Assembly (NCBI GenBank): GCA_016788165.1
Contig: JAEUTH010000029.1
Coordinates: forward strand, 1 to 64,000
Length of the DNA: 64,000 nt
Origin: Bacteroidia bacterium
Lineage (GTDB): Bacteria; Bacteroidota; Bacteroidia; AKYH767-A; OLB10
Direction of reading: 5' to 3'
Part shown: positions 1-7,659 of the stretch, piece after piece
How positions within the stretch are numbered: position 1 is the stretch's first letter
Layout of the letters: the number at the start of each line of letters is the position of its first letter
The notes under the pieces: generated by a model
What the model was told of the DNA's origin: nothing
Database searches by the model: none
What the model saw: only the letters and a program-made list of their open reading frames with translations
Program-made: the position numbers and the translations under genes

Positions 1-210
1 AACCCGGCAAGCAATCAATTAACAATTGATAATTTACAATTAACAAATAAACCGTTTACCCTTACTGTATATGATGTATTAGGTAAAGAGCATTTAACGC
101 AAAACAACTATACCACAACCTTAGACATAAGCACGCTAACACCGGGCTTATACGTACTGCGCTTACAGCAAGGCGATAAAATTTATTATGGCAGGTTTGT
201 GAAGGAGTGA
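1..210 (+). CDS. 3' end of a T9SS type A cargo protein (partial)
   Basis: The frame is open from the first base of the window and ends in TGA at 208-210, giving 69 residues. They form a type A T9SS C-terminal sorting domain: NPASNQLTI at the start, YDVLGK in the middle, LTPGLYVLRLQQGD and a basic end GRFVKE. Such tails carry proteins across the outer membrane and are removed at the cell surface. The body of the protein lies outside the window, so its function is unknown. By eye about 57 of 69 residues match the tail of the gene at 61161-62654 on the other strand, so the two are close paralogues at least here. A period-7 DNA repeat lies inside the domain and another follows the stop codon. Confidence 0.85.
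   Translation, partial: NPASNQLTIDNLQLTNKPFTLTVYDVLGKEHLTQNNYTTTLDISTLTPGLYVLRLQQGDKIYYGRFVKE
16..50 (+). repeat. Coding heptanucleotide repeat, 5 units
   Basis: Five degenerate 7-base units of the type CAATTAA/CAATTGA/TAATTTA follow each other without gaps and encode the residues around LTIDNLQLTN of the sorting domain. The same five units, one base different in the last, lie in the paralogous gene at 61321-61355. Confidence 0.7.
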
Positions 211-245
211 TTAGTGGTTAGTGGATAGTGATTAGTGGTGTGTGG
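211..245 (+). repeat. Non-coding heptanucleotide repeat, 5 units
   Basis: Starting at the base after the stop codon, five 7-base units follow: TTAGTGG twice, then ATAGTGA, TTAGTGG and TGTGTGG. The rest of the stretch up to 437 shows no gene. Confidence 0.7.
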
Positions 246-437
246 GATGCCTTTGCTATGGTTTATTTGTAAATTATCACCGTTTGTAGCTTCAGTAAAC
301 AATTTTTGCTATGGGTATAGTTCTGGCAAGGGCGTGCACTTTCATTTATTATACGACAATTGGGTAATGGCCTTTTTCACAAGGCCTAAGTCAAAACTAT
401 AAATGGCTTCATTGTTTTAAATCAAGCACTAAAAACA

Positions 438-1289
438 CTACTTAAATTTAATCCTGAATGGCTTACAAACATCGTTATACTTTTTACTGATGGTGTAAGT
501 AAGTTGCACACCGGTAAACACATACCAGTCTTTATCGTTGCGGTTGCCGCGGTCGCGGAGCATGTTTTGGTTATTGCCCTGATTTACCGACCTATCGCTA
601 AGTAAAGCGGCATCAGTGCCATAGGTAGCAGCCAATATTTTTTTATCGGCATAGGTAGTGCTTACATCGTCCAGATAATCAGTAAAAGTTCTGCGTACAC
701 CACTTTCAACCACCAAACCAAACCTGCGGCTTAGCCTGAATTTAAAACCACCGCCAAATGCTAATGCAACTTGCAGGCGTTTGTATTTTTTTCGATCGCC
801 AAATTGCGATGTGCCCTGGCCTTCTGTTGCTAATGGTTGCAGGTCAACCCACTCATCGTTTAAAAGTGCTTGCGGGTTAAAGTGAAACAAGGTTAAACCC
901 AAAGCTAAAAACGGTGTATAGGTTGAGGTTGGGTTAGCGGTTTGGAATTTGAAAAAATTAAATTCGGTTTGCAGGTTTAACTCTTGCCAATTACTGCGAA
1001 ACGATAAGTTTCTGTATTTCTGTATATCGCTCTTTGAAGTTGAATCGGCAGCAGAAATACGACCTGCATGTAATGCTACTTTATACGACCAGTGATTGCT
1101 GTTGCTATGCCTAAATAAAACACCACCAGCCAAATGGTTGTATTTGGTTGTAAACATGGTAGTTTTTAAATCGCCTTTATAGGTTGATGTACCCAGGGTT
1201 ATGCCAATTTCAGACGATTGCCCCATTGCAATTAGATGAATGAATAAACAAAACAGTATGGCAACACTGCGAAACATGGATAAACTCAT
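438..1289 (-). CDS. DUF6089-like outer-membrane beta-barrel protein
   Basis: 283 residues with a signal peptide (MSLSMFRSVAILFCLFIHLIAMGQ); a start at the second Met (1277) is also possible. The mature part has alternating hydrophobic strands and family features seen in the neighbouring gene too: an early GxxxYKGDL, a middle FHFNPQALLNDEWVDLQPL followed by TEGQG, and a late RRFGLVVESGVRRTFTDYLDDVS. This is the DUF6089 family, taken to be small outer-membrane barrels of Bacteroidota with no assigned activity. It lies 97 bases after the gene at 1387-2298, has the same domain layout and is clearly its paralogue. Likely co-transcribed with it. The function is unknown; the family assignment is by pattern recognition. 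Confidence 0.75.
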   Translation of the reverse strand: MSLSMFRSVAILFCLFIHLIAMGQSSEIGITLGTSTYKGDLKTTMFTTKYNHLAGGVLFRHSNSNHWSYKVALHAGRISAADSTSKSDIQKYRNLSFRSNWQELNLQTEFNFFKFQTANPTSTYTPFLALGLTLFHFNPQALLNDEWVDLQPLATEGQGTSQFGDRKKYKRLQVALAFGGGFKFRLSRRFGLVVESGVRRTFTDYLDDVSTTYADKKILAATYGTDAALLSDRSVNQGNNQNMLRDRGNRNDKDWYVFTGVQLTYTISKKYNDVCKPFRIKFK

Positions 1290-1386
1290 TGTTTTTTTAA
1301 AACGGTTTTTTGGCCGATATATTGAGTGGCTGTTTTTAAGTTATAATTATTTAAAAACAAATCAAACTTAACGCCTGCAACAAATT

Positions 1387-2298
1387 TTAGAAAATAGGGT
1401 AACTGGTGCGTCCGGTACGGATTTTATAGGTTACGCCAACGGTGGCAAACATATATGTATCGCGGTGATTGGGGTCGCCACGTTGTTGGCCGGCATTGCT
1501 TGTTGCCGGATTGTTGTTGGTGTAGTTGCCTTTTGATTTATCGCTTAAAGCGGCTGCTAAATCGCCACGGTATTCGGCCAGTGCATCCCTGTCGTAATAG
1601 GTTTTGCTTACATCGTCAATATAATCGGTAAAGGTGTAGCGGAAACCATACTCTAAGCTGATGCCCCACCTGCGGTCGATGGTATATTTAAAGCCAATGC
1701 CCATAGGGATACAAAGTTGTGTAAGGTTGTATTTTTCGCGCGAGGGTACCAGGCCTTGTCCTTCGGTGCCTAAAGGTTGCAGTTCATGCCATTTGCCCTC
1801 ATACTCGCCTTTTGGATTAAAATGAAATACGCCAATACCGGCAAAAACATAACCGGCAAATTCGAAACCGCGCAAACCACGGACACCACGCAATTTATAA
1901 CGGTGGCCAACTTGTTCTTTTAAAAAGAAAAACTCAACGGTGGTATTTACCTCCCAAATATTTGATTTAAAATTAAGGTTGCGGTTGTTTCTGAAAAACT
2001 CTTCGGTTAAAGCATCATCGCCTGCAACTTTACCATAACTAATGCTTGGATGTAATGCAAAATATGGCGATAACTTATAGCGTAAGCCGGCCGTTAATGC
2101 CAGGCGGGTTTGTGATAGCTCCAGGTCTTTGGCAAAGTGTGTACCTATTTGATTTGCACCTCCTAAGTCGCCCAAAAAGTTGGCTGCTCCTATACCAAAG
2201 TTTACTTCGGTTCGATAGGCTTTCCAGCGTCTGCTCGACATTTGAGCTTGTGTAAGCACCGGAATGCTTAATAAAAATAATACGATAAACTTTTTCAT
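1387..2298 (-). CDS. DUF6089-like outer-membrane beta-barrel protein
   Basis: I chose the start at 2298 (MKKFIVLFLLSIPVLTQAQ) because it gives a clean signal peptide; a Met four codons upstream adds only MILR. 303 residues. It shares with the next gene downstream an early NFLGDLGG, a middle GIGVFHFNPKGEYEGKWHEL with TEGQG, and the late RRWGISLEYGFRYTFTDYIDDVS strand pair. DUF6089 proteins are commonly encoded beside nadK and a CBS protein in Bacteroidota, as here, which supports the call. A well-formed promoter lies about 90 bases upstream. Likely an outer-membrane protein; role unknown. Confidence 0.8.
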   Translation of the reverse strand: MKKFIVLFLLSIPVLTQAQMSSRRWKAYRTEVNFGIGAANFLGDLGGANQIGTHFAKDLELSQTRLALTAGLRYKLSPYFALHPSISYGKVAGDDALTEEFFRNNRNLNFKSNIWEVNTTVEFFFLKEQVGHRYKLRGVRGLRGFEFAGYVFAGIGVFHFNPKGEYEGKWHELQPLGTEGQGLVPSREKYNLTQLCIPMGIGFKYTIDRRWGISLEYGFRYTFTDYIDDVSKTYYDRDALAEYRGDLAAALSDKSKGNYTNNNPATSNAGQQRGDPNHRDTYMFATVGVTYKIRTGRTSYPIF

Positions 2299-2386
2299 GC
2301 GCAAAATCAATTGTAAACCTTATGTGCTTTAATCAGTTTAGTAAAAATTGGGGGTTTTACTGATATCATTTATAAAATGAGGATTA

Positions 2387-2417
2387 CAAAAATAGTTTTT
2401 TTTTATAAGTGGGCAAC
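2387..2417 (-). promoter_or_regulatory. Bacteroidota-type promoter for the DUF6089 pair
   Basis: On the minus strand GTTG (2414-2417), 19 bases, then TATTTTTG (2387-2394), an exact match to TAnnTTTG. It reads towards the gene starting at 2298 with a leader of roughly 80 bases. Confidence 0.55.
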
Positions 2418-2435
2418 AGTTGCGTAATCATACGG

Positions 2436-3314
2436 TTAATTGCGGCTATCGGCTCCCCACATTAACTTATTTCGTAAGGTTTTAAGAAAATTTTCGTCAT
2501 GCAGCCTAACTAAATTCAGTGTAAAGTTTTCTTTGCGAACGGCTAATTGAATATGTCCGTCAATGGTAACGGAACGTGCATCGAGCGAAGCTAAAAAATA
2601 GCGGCTACGGCCTTCTACTTCTAACGATAGCACATGTTGGTCGTTGATAACAATGGGGCGTACGTTTAAATTGTGTGGGGCAATGGGAGTAATAACAAAA
2701 TTGCCACTTTGTGGCATCACAATAGGTCCGCCACAACTGAGGCTGTATCCGGTTGAACCGGTAGGTGTACTTACCAATAATCCATCGGCCCAATACGAAT
2801 TTAAATACTCACCGTTAATGTAGGTGTGTATGGTCATCATGCTGCTGCTGTCTTTTTTATGGATGGTTAATTCGTTAAGTGCATAATTAACATTGCCAAA
2901 TAGGTTCACATTACTTTCTAATCTTAACAAAGCGCGCTTGTCTAATGCATAATTACCACTTACTATTTCGGAAACGGCTTTCGATAAATTATCGGTAGCA
3001 ATGCCCGATAAAAACCCCAGCCGGCCTGTGTTTACACCTGCAACAGGTATCATCGAATCTTGCACCAAGGTTAGGGTATCGAGCATGGTACCATCGCCCC
3101 CAACACTAAAAATTACATCAACCTGATGGCGCAAATCGGTGTTCGAACTAAAGGTTTGGTGTTTGTATTTTTTGGAACTGTGTTTTTGTAAAAAATGTAA
3201 AAACGGTTGATATAGTAATATTTCACATTGATGCGATTCGAGCGCTACCATTAATTGCTCCACATAAGGAATTACTGAAGTAGATTGTTGACGGCCATAA
3301 ACTGCTATGCGCAT
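2436..3314 (-). CDS. nadK: NAD kinase
   Basis: 292 residues, the normal size for bacterial NAD kinase, which phosphorylates NAD to NADP in the cytoplasm. The signature GGDGTML sits near residue 71, followed by VNTGRLGFL and the NE/D motif region YALNELTIH, then the substrate loop STPTGSTGYSLSCGGP and the C-terminal VEGRSRYFLASLDARSV. All core motifs look intact. The gene starts 80 bases after the BamA-like gene on the same strand and is followed by the DUF6089 genes, a neighbourhood familiar in Bacteroidota. Confidence 0.95.
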   Translation of the reverse strand: MRIAVYGRQQSTSVIPYVEQLMVALESHQCEILLYQPFLHFLQKHSSKKYKHQTFSSNTDLRHQVDVIFSVGGDGTMLDTLTLVQDSMIPVAGVNTGRLGFLSGIATDNLSKAVSEIVSGNYALDKRALLRLESNVNLFGNVNYALNELTIHKKDSSSMMTIHTYINGEYLNSYWADGLLVSTPTGSTGYSLSCGGPIVMPQSGNFVITPIAPHNLNVRPIVINDQHVLSLEVEGRSRYFLASLDARSVTIDGHIQLAVRKENFTLNLVRLHDENFLKTLRNKLMWGADSRN

Positions 3315-3394
3315 AAGGTGCTTTTATTTTATACTGTTTATAAAAAGCAAATGTAAGCTAATGCACTTACTATTAAATTAAAACATATCTGCCA

Positions 3395-4798
3395 CTAATA
3401 CAATGCATTGGTAAAGTTTAAAAATAAACCGGTTTCGCCACGCCTGTTTATGCCATACTCCAGGCGTATTACTGCATTGTAATAGGTTACTAAATCTAAA
3501 CCAATACCTACACCGGGCAGCAGTACATTTGCCAATGGATTGGTGCTTGCAAAAACATCATCATATACGTAACCCAAATCGGCAAAAAGATTCAGATAAA
3601 ATGCAAATGGAATAAGGCCAAACTTTGGGTCGGTAATAACAGGCAGTTGCACTATTTGTTGTGGTAATAATGTAAATTTAAGGTTGGATTTAAACAAGGC
3701 ATAATGTTGCCCGTTTATAACATACAACTCATAGGTGCGTACAATGTCGTTAAAGTATCCTAATGCGCGTTGGTTATAGTATGGTGCTTGTTGTGGTCCG
3801 GCAACACGTCCTTTTATTGAATAACTGTAATGCCAGCGATGGGCTAATTTTAAAGTGTTTTTATAGGTGCTGGTTACAAAAAATAAGTTGGGTTCGTTGG
3901 GCAATAAACCCAAGCCCACTTTACCCAATTCAAAATCGAAGTAACTGCCTTTAAGTGCATATAATCTGTAGTCGCGCTTGTCTTGTACAAACTTATAGTT
4001 TAGGGCTATGTATTGTGAATAGGTTTGATGGGGTAAAAAATAATTTTCGTTTAACGATAGTACACTACTATCAATTGAAGCGTATCTGTACTCGGCAGCT
4101 AAGTTTGTATATTTATAAATGCCATTGCGCAACGTGTATTTAGCGGCAGCAAACCACTCTTTACGAATAAATTTTTCGTCATTGGTGTAAAAGGCAAATT
4201 TGCTGTCGCTTAAACTATACGATACCTCGTGATTACGGTTATAACCACCCGTAAATTGTAATCCCTGGTTTTGTTTTTTGTTGATGTATGGCAGCACATA
4301 GTTTAAATTAAATTTTTGCGCATACCCAAAGCGTGCACTTAGCTGAAGCAATTCTTTGCGACCTCTGAAATTTTGATGCGTTACATAAAAACCATAAATT
4401 GTTCGGCTAAAATCTTTGGTTTGCCACCACTCATTAAAATTTCTATCGGCTAATTCAAAAATGGGTACCGGAAACAAGTACCAACGCTCGGTAACTTTTA
4501 CTATTATCTGTTTTTTATTATCGGCATCGTTTATGGCGTCTATTTCTACAAAGTTGAACAGGAAGGTGTTCATCAGATTTTCTTTGCTGCGCACCATAGC
4601 GCTGTTTAAAACAAACTGTGGCAATGTATCGCCCACATGAAAAATTAACTCGCGGTTAATAATGGATTGCCGGGTTACTTTATTACCAATGGTTACAATA
4701 CGGCTTACTACTACTTTTTGAGTATCGGATACCGCTGTTTGCGCATTAGTGAAGTTACAACCAATAAAAATTAAAATGCCGGCTATGTATTTTATCAT
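3395..4798 (-). CDS. BamA/TamA-like outer-membrane protein with one POTRA domain
   Basis: 467 residues. After a signal peptide (MIKYIAGILIFIGCNFTNAQ) comes a single POTRA-like domain of about 75 residues (VSRIVTIGNKVTRQSIINREL, then GDTLPQFVLNSAMVRSKENLMNTFLFN and VEIDA, ending in IIVKVTERW). The rest is a surface-antigen type 16-strand barrel, with GVGIGLDLVTYYNAVIRLEYGI near the end and a terminal LFLNFTNALY. BamA has five POTRA domains, so this is a reduced relative, not BamA itself. It starts 12 bases after the CBS gene stop and is very likely in its operon. A role in outer-membrane protein or lipid assembly is inference from the family. Confidence 0.8.
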   Translation of the reverse strand: MIKYIAGILIFIGCNFTNAQTAVSDTQKVVVSRIVTIGNKVTRQSIINRELIFHVGDTLPQFVLNSAMVRSKENLMNTFLFNFVEIDAINDADNKKQIIVKVTERWYLFPVPIFELADRNFNEWWQTKDFSRTIYGFYVTHQNFRGRKELLQLSARFGYAQKFNLNYVLPYINKKQNQGLQFTGGYNRNHEVSYSLSDSKFAFYTNDEKFIRKEWFAAAKYTLRNGIYKYTNLAAEYRYASIDSSVLSLNENYFLPHQTYSQYIALNYKFVQDKRDYRLYALKGSYFDFELGKVGLGLLPNEPNLFFVTSTYKNTLKLAHRWHYSYSIKGRVAGPQQAPYYNQRALGYFNDIVRTYELYVINGQHYALFKSNLKFTLLPQQIVQLPVITDPKFGLIPFAFYLNLFADLGYVYDDVFASTNPLANVLLPGVGIGLDLVTYYNAVIRLEYGINRRGETGLFLNFTNALY

Positions 4799-4810
4799 CC
4801 ATTGCGTAGC

Positions 4811-5470
4811 TTACATATTCAGATAATTCATAAGCGAATCGTACCGGCTGTTTAACTCATCGGCATACTGGCTTTTATGATACAGACTTTTAATAACATA
4901 GTTGTGGCGGTAAAATGCACTTTCGATACGGCTTAAATCAATACGGTTAATTTTTATGGTAACCTCTGCTATTTCAAAATCGGGTAATATTTGCACATCC
5001 ACATTAAGGGCATTGGCATCGTTGCTTTCAATAATCTGTATAATGTGCGACAACTGATAATCCTTTAGTGGAACTTGTAACACTACAATACTGCCCGGTA
5101 CTTGCAATGATTTAAATGATGCAAAACTGGCTATTATATCTTGTTTGGTAATAAGACCTACATACTCCTGTTTTTGGTTAAGTACAGGCAGCAACGAAAA
5201 ATGGTGGTTTGCAGCGTAGGCAAACACATCATAAATATGCTGACTTTCGATTAGGTATGGATGCGTTAAATCATGGTGGAGTTGTTGCAATGGCATTTGC
5301 AGGTCACTTTCAATCAATAGCTTTTTGTTTATCAAGCCTAAATACTTTTTATGACTAATTAAAGGCAGCATATCCACTTTAAAAAAATCCATCCATTGCA
5401 ATGCCTTGCTTACGGTATCGGATGGTATTAACGGTGGGATATTATTTTTAATTAATTGGCCTGCCTGCAT
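4811..5470 (-). CDS. CBS-domain pair protein
   Basis: 219 residues. Two CBS motifs form a Bateman module: residues about 1-60 (PSDTVSKALQWMDFFKVDMLPLI, then YLGLINKKLLIES) and about 70-125 (IYDVFAYAANHHFSLLPVLNQ, then YVGLITKQDIIASFA). Such pairs bind adenine nucleotides. The last 90 residues resemble an ACT-like alpha/beta fold (GSIVVLQVPLKDYQLSHIIQIIE, then VTIKINRIDLSRIESAFYRH). It has no signal peptide. A CBS protein next to nadK and facing pdxJ is a recurring Bacteroidota arrangement, which suggests regulation linked to NADP or PLP supply, but this is inference; the ligand is unknown. Confidence 0.8.
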   Translation of the reverse strand: MQAGQLIKNNIPPLIPSDTVSKALQWMDFFKVDMLPLISHKKYLGLINKKLLIESDLQMPLQQLHHDLTHPYLIESQHIYDVFAYAANHHFSLLPVLNQKQEYVGLITKQDIIASFASFKSLQVPGSIVVLQVPLKDYQLSHIIQIIESNDANALNVDVQILPDFEIAEVTIKINRIDLSRIESAFYRHNYVIKSLYHKSQYADELNSRYDSLMNYLNM

Positions 5471-5594
5471 AATTTATTGCTGTAATTTTAAACGGGGTAA
5501 ACATACATTTTTACAAATGCAAGAAGCGTTTGAATTTATTAAAACATGCATGTTAAGTAAGTTTTAATACGTTAACAACGTAAATATAAGTAAG

Positions 5595-5602
5595 TAAGTT
5601 TG
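5595..5602 (+). promoter_or_regulatory. -7 element upstream of pdxJ
   Basis: TAAGTTTG matches TAnnTTTG exactly, 39 bases before the pdxJ start at 5642. The position 19 bases upstream reads TTAA rather than TTTG, so the -33 half is weak. The element overlaps the in-frame ATG at 5600, which argues for the later pdxJ start. Confidence 0.5.
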
Positions 5603-5641
5603 TGCAGTGTGGTAATGTTGCCATGCAATTACAAAATGATT

Positions 5642-6367
5642 ATGGCTAAACTATCAGTAAACATTAATAAGATTGCCACCTTACGTAATGCCCGTGGCGG
5701 CAATGTGCCCAATGTGCTTCAAGCTGCTTTGGATATTGAACGTTTTGGTGCCGATGGCATTACCGTACACCCACGCCCTGACGAACGCCACATACGCTTT
5801 ACCGATGTATGGCAATTAAAACAACATCTTACAACTGAATTTAATATTGAAGGCTACCCCGGTACCGATTTTATAAAAATGGTTTTAGATGTAAAACCAC
5901 ATCAGGTTACTTTGGTGCCCGATGCACCGGATGTGCTTACCAGCAATGCCGGATGGGATACCATAACACATCAAACATTTTTAACCGAAACAGTGTGCCA
6001 ATTAAAGGAAGCAGGTATGCGGGTTTCTTTATTTATTGATACAAATTTAACTTTAATTGAAGCCGCTAAAACAACAGGCACTGATAGAATTGAGCTTTAT
6101 ACCGAAGCTTATGCCAGTGGCTTTGAAACACAACCTGTGCAAGCCATTGCGCCATACATTTCGGCTGCTACTATGGCGCAAAACATGGGGCTTGCTATTA
6201 ATGCCGGGCACGATTTAAACCTGCAAAACCTTCACTACTTTGCACAACAATTACCCATGTTACAGGAAGTTTCAATTGGGCATGCATTAATTAGTGATGC
6301 GCTTTATTTAGGTTTAGATAATGTTGTAAAAATGTATAAGCATCAGTTAACCAAAGCCATATACTAA
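5642..6367 (+). CDS. pdxJ: Pyridoxine 5'-phosphate synthase
   Basis: 241 residues from the chosen ATG ([20 protein letters not shown]), matching the usual 240 of PdxJ; the ATG at 5600 would add 14 non-conserved residues and lies inside a promoter element. PdxJ condenses 1-deoxyxylulose 5-phosphate with 3-amino-2-oxopropyl phosphate to pyridoxine 5'-phosphate, the last ring-forming step of DXP-dependent vitamin B6 synthesis. Visible family features are the N-terminal [29 protein letters not shown] (active-site His and phosphate-binding Arg region), [27 protein letters not shown] and the C-terminal INAGHDLN and [13 protein letters not shown]. It faces away from the CBS gene and converges on serA, 11 bases away. 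Confidence 0.95.
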   Translation: MAKLSVNINKIATLRNARGGNVPNVLQAALDIERFGADGITVHPRPDERHIRFTDVWQLKQHLTTEFNIEGYPGTDFIKMVLDVKPHQVTLVPDAPDVLTSNAGWDTITHQTFLTETVCQLKEAGMRVSLFIDTNLTLIEAAKTTGTDRIELYTEAYASGFETQPVQAIAPYISAATMAQNMGLAINAGHDLNLQNLHYFAQQLPMLQEVSIGHALISDALYLGLDNVVKMYKHQLTKAIY

Positions 6368-6378
6368 GTAATATTAAA

Positions 6379-7611
6379 CTAATATAAACTACGTACTTTA
6401 ATGGTGGCTTTTACATGGCGTAAAGCTTCCAATGCTTTGCCCGAAGTTTTTTTATCAATATCCAGTACCACATAACCAATACGTTCATTGGTTTTAAGGT
6501 ATTGACCTAAAATATTTACGTTGTGTTGCGATAAAAAACTATTTACCTCTGATAATACACCGGGCACATTTTGATGTATATGCAAAAGCCTGTGCGTATT
6601 ATTTTGAATGGGTAAGCTTAACTCGGGTACCGTTAACGAACCTACACTGCTGCCACCTTCTAAAAAAGCCAGCATTTTGGTAGCCACATCAATACCAATA
6701 TTTTCCTGTGCTTCAACCGTACTGCCGCCAATGTGTGGTGTAAGTATTACATTGTGCATACCTTGTAACGATAGTTTAAATGTATCGCTATTACTTTGTG
6801 GTTCTTCGGGAAATACATCGGCAGCATAACCTGCCAGTTTTTGTTTTTGTAATGCCTTTTTTACTGCTTCAATTTCTACTACGTTACCCCGCGCACAGTT
6901 AATAAGAACTGCACCCTTTTTCATTTTCTTTATTCTTTCATCATTTATCAAATTTTTAGTGCCATTGTTTTGTGGTACATGCAGCGTAACCATATCGGAT
7001 TTAGCAAGCAACTCATCTAAATTTTTTACAGCATAAGCATTGCCTAAAGCCATTTTAGGCAGTATATCATAAAAAATCACTTTCATGCCAATAGCTTCGG
7101 CAAGCACACTTACCTGCGATCCGATATGGCCATACCCGATAATGCCCAGTGTTTTACCACGCACTTCAAAACAACCGGCACTAGATTTATCCCAACCTCC
7201 CTGATGCGCTGCTGCATTTTTCTCAAATATTTTCCGCATCAGCATAATACACTCTCCAATAACCAACTCGGCAACAGAGCGCGTATTTGAATAAGGGGAG
7301 TTAAACACGGCCATGCCCTGTAACATAGCCTGCGTCATATCAACCTGATTGGTGCCAATACAATAACAACCTATCCCCAAAAGCTTATTTGCTTTATCAA
7401 TAACCGCTTTGGTAAGTTTGGTTTTACTACGTATGCCAATTAAATGATACTTATCAATACAGCTTAATAACTGCTGCTCATCGTATGCTGATGTTGCCAC
7501 ATCAATATTTTTATAGCCATGCGATTTAAATAATGATACGGCTGCATTATGAATGCCTTCGAGTAACAGTATATTTATTTTGTCTTTTGGATAGGATGTA
7601 TTAGTTAACAT
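6379..7611 (-). CDS. serA: D-3-phosphoglycerate dehydrogenase with ACT domain
   Basis: 410 residues, the same length as E. coli SerA. It oxidises 3-phosphoglycerate to 3-phosphohydroxypyruvate, the first step of serine synthesis. The N-terminal substrate domain holds GIRSKTKLT and GIGCYCIGTNQVDM. The NAD-binding Rossmann fold has LGIIGYGHIGSQV. Catalytic residues are seen as Arg in NCARGNVVEI, Glu in FPEEPQ and His in LTPHIGGSTVEAQ. An ACT domain occupies about residues 335-410 (HRLLHIHQNVPGVLSEVNSFL), so serine feedback inhibition is expected. It appears to be a single-gene unit and converges with pdxJ. Confidence 0.93.
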   Translation of the reverse strand: MLTNTSYPKDKINILLLEGIHNAAVSLFKSHGYKNIDVATSAYDEQQLLSCIDKYHLIGIRSKTKLTKAVIDKANKLLGIGCYCIGTNQVDMTQAMLQGMAVFNSPYSNTRSVAELVIGECIMLMRKIFEKNAAAHQGGWDKSSAGCFEVRGKTLGIIGYGHIGSQVSVLAEAIGMKVIFYDILPKMALGNAYAVKNLDELLAKSDMVTLHVPQNNGTKNLINDERIKKMKKGAVLINCARGNVVEIEAVKKALQKQKLAGYAADVFPEEPQSNSDTFKLSLQGMHNVILTPHIGGSTVEAQENIGIDVATKMLAFLEGGSSVGSLTVPELSLPIQNNTHRLLHIHQNVPGVLSEVNSFLSQHNVNILGQYLKTNERIGYVVLDIDKKTSGKALEALRHVKATIKVRSLY

Positions 7612-7659
7612 ATATAGTAAAGGTTACAACTTTATATTTTCTGAACGTATTAATAAAAA

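Noticed and set aside
369-386. Hairpin GGCCTT/AAGGCC after the DUF6089 pair
   Set aside because: The 6-bp stem is not followed by a T-run on the minus strand, so a terminator cannot be claimed.
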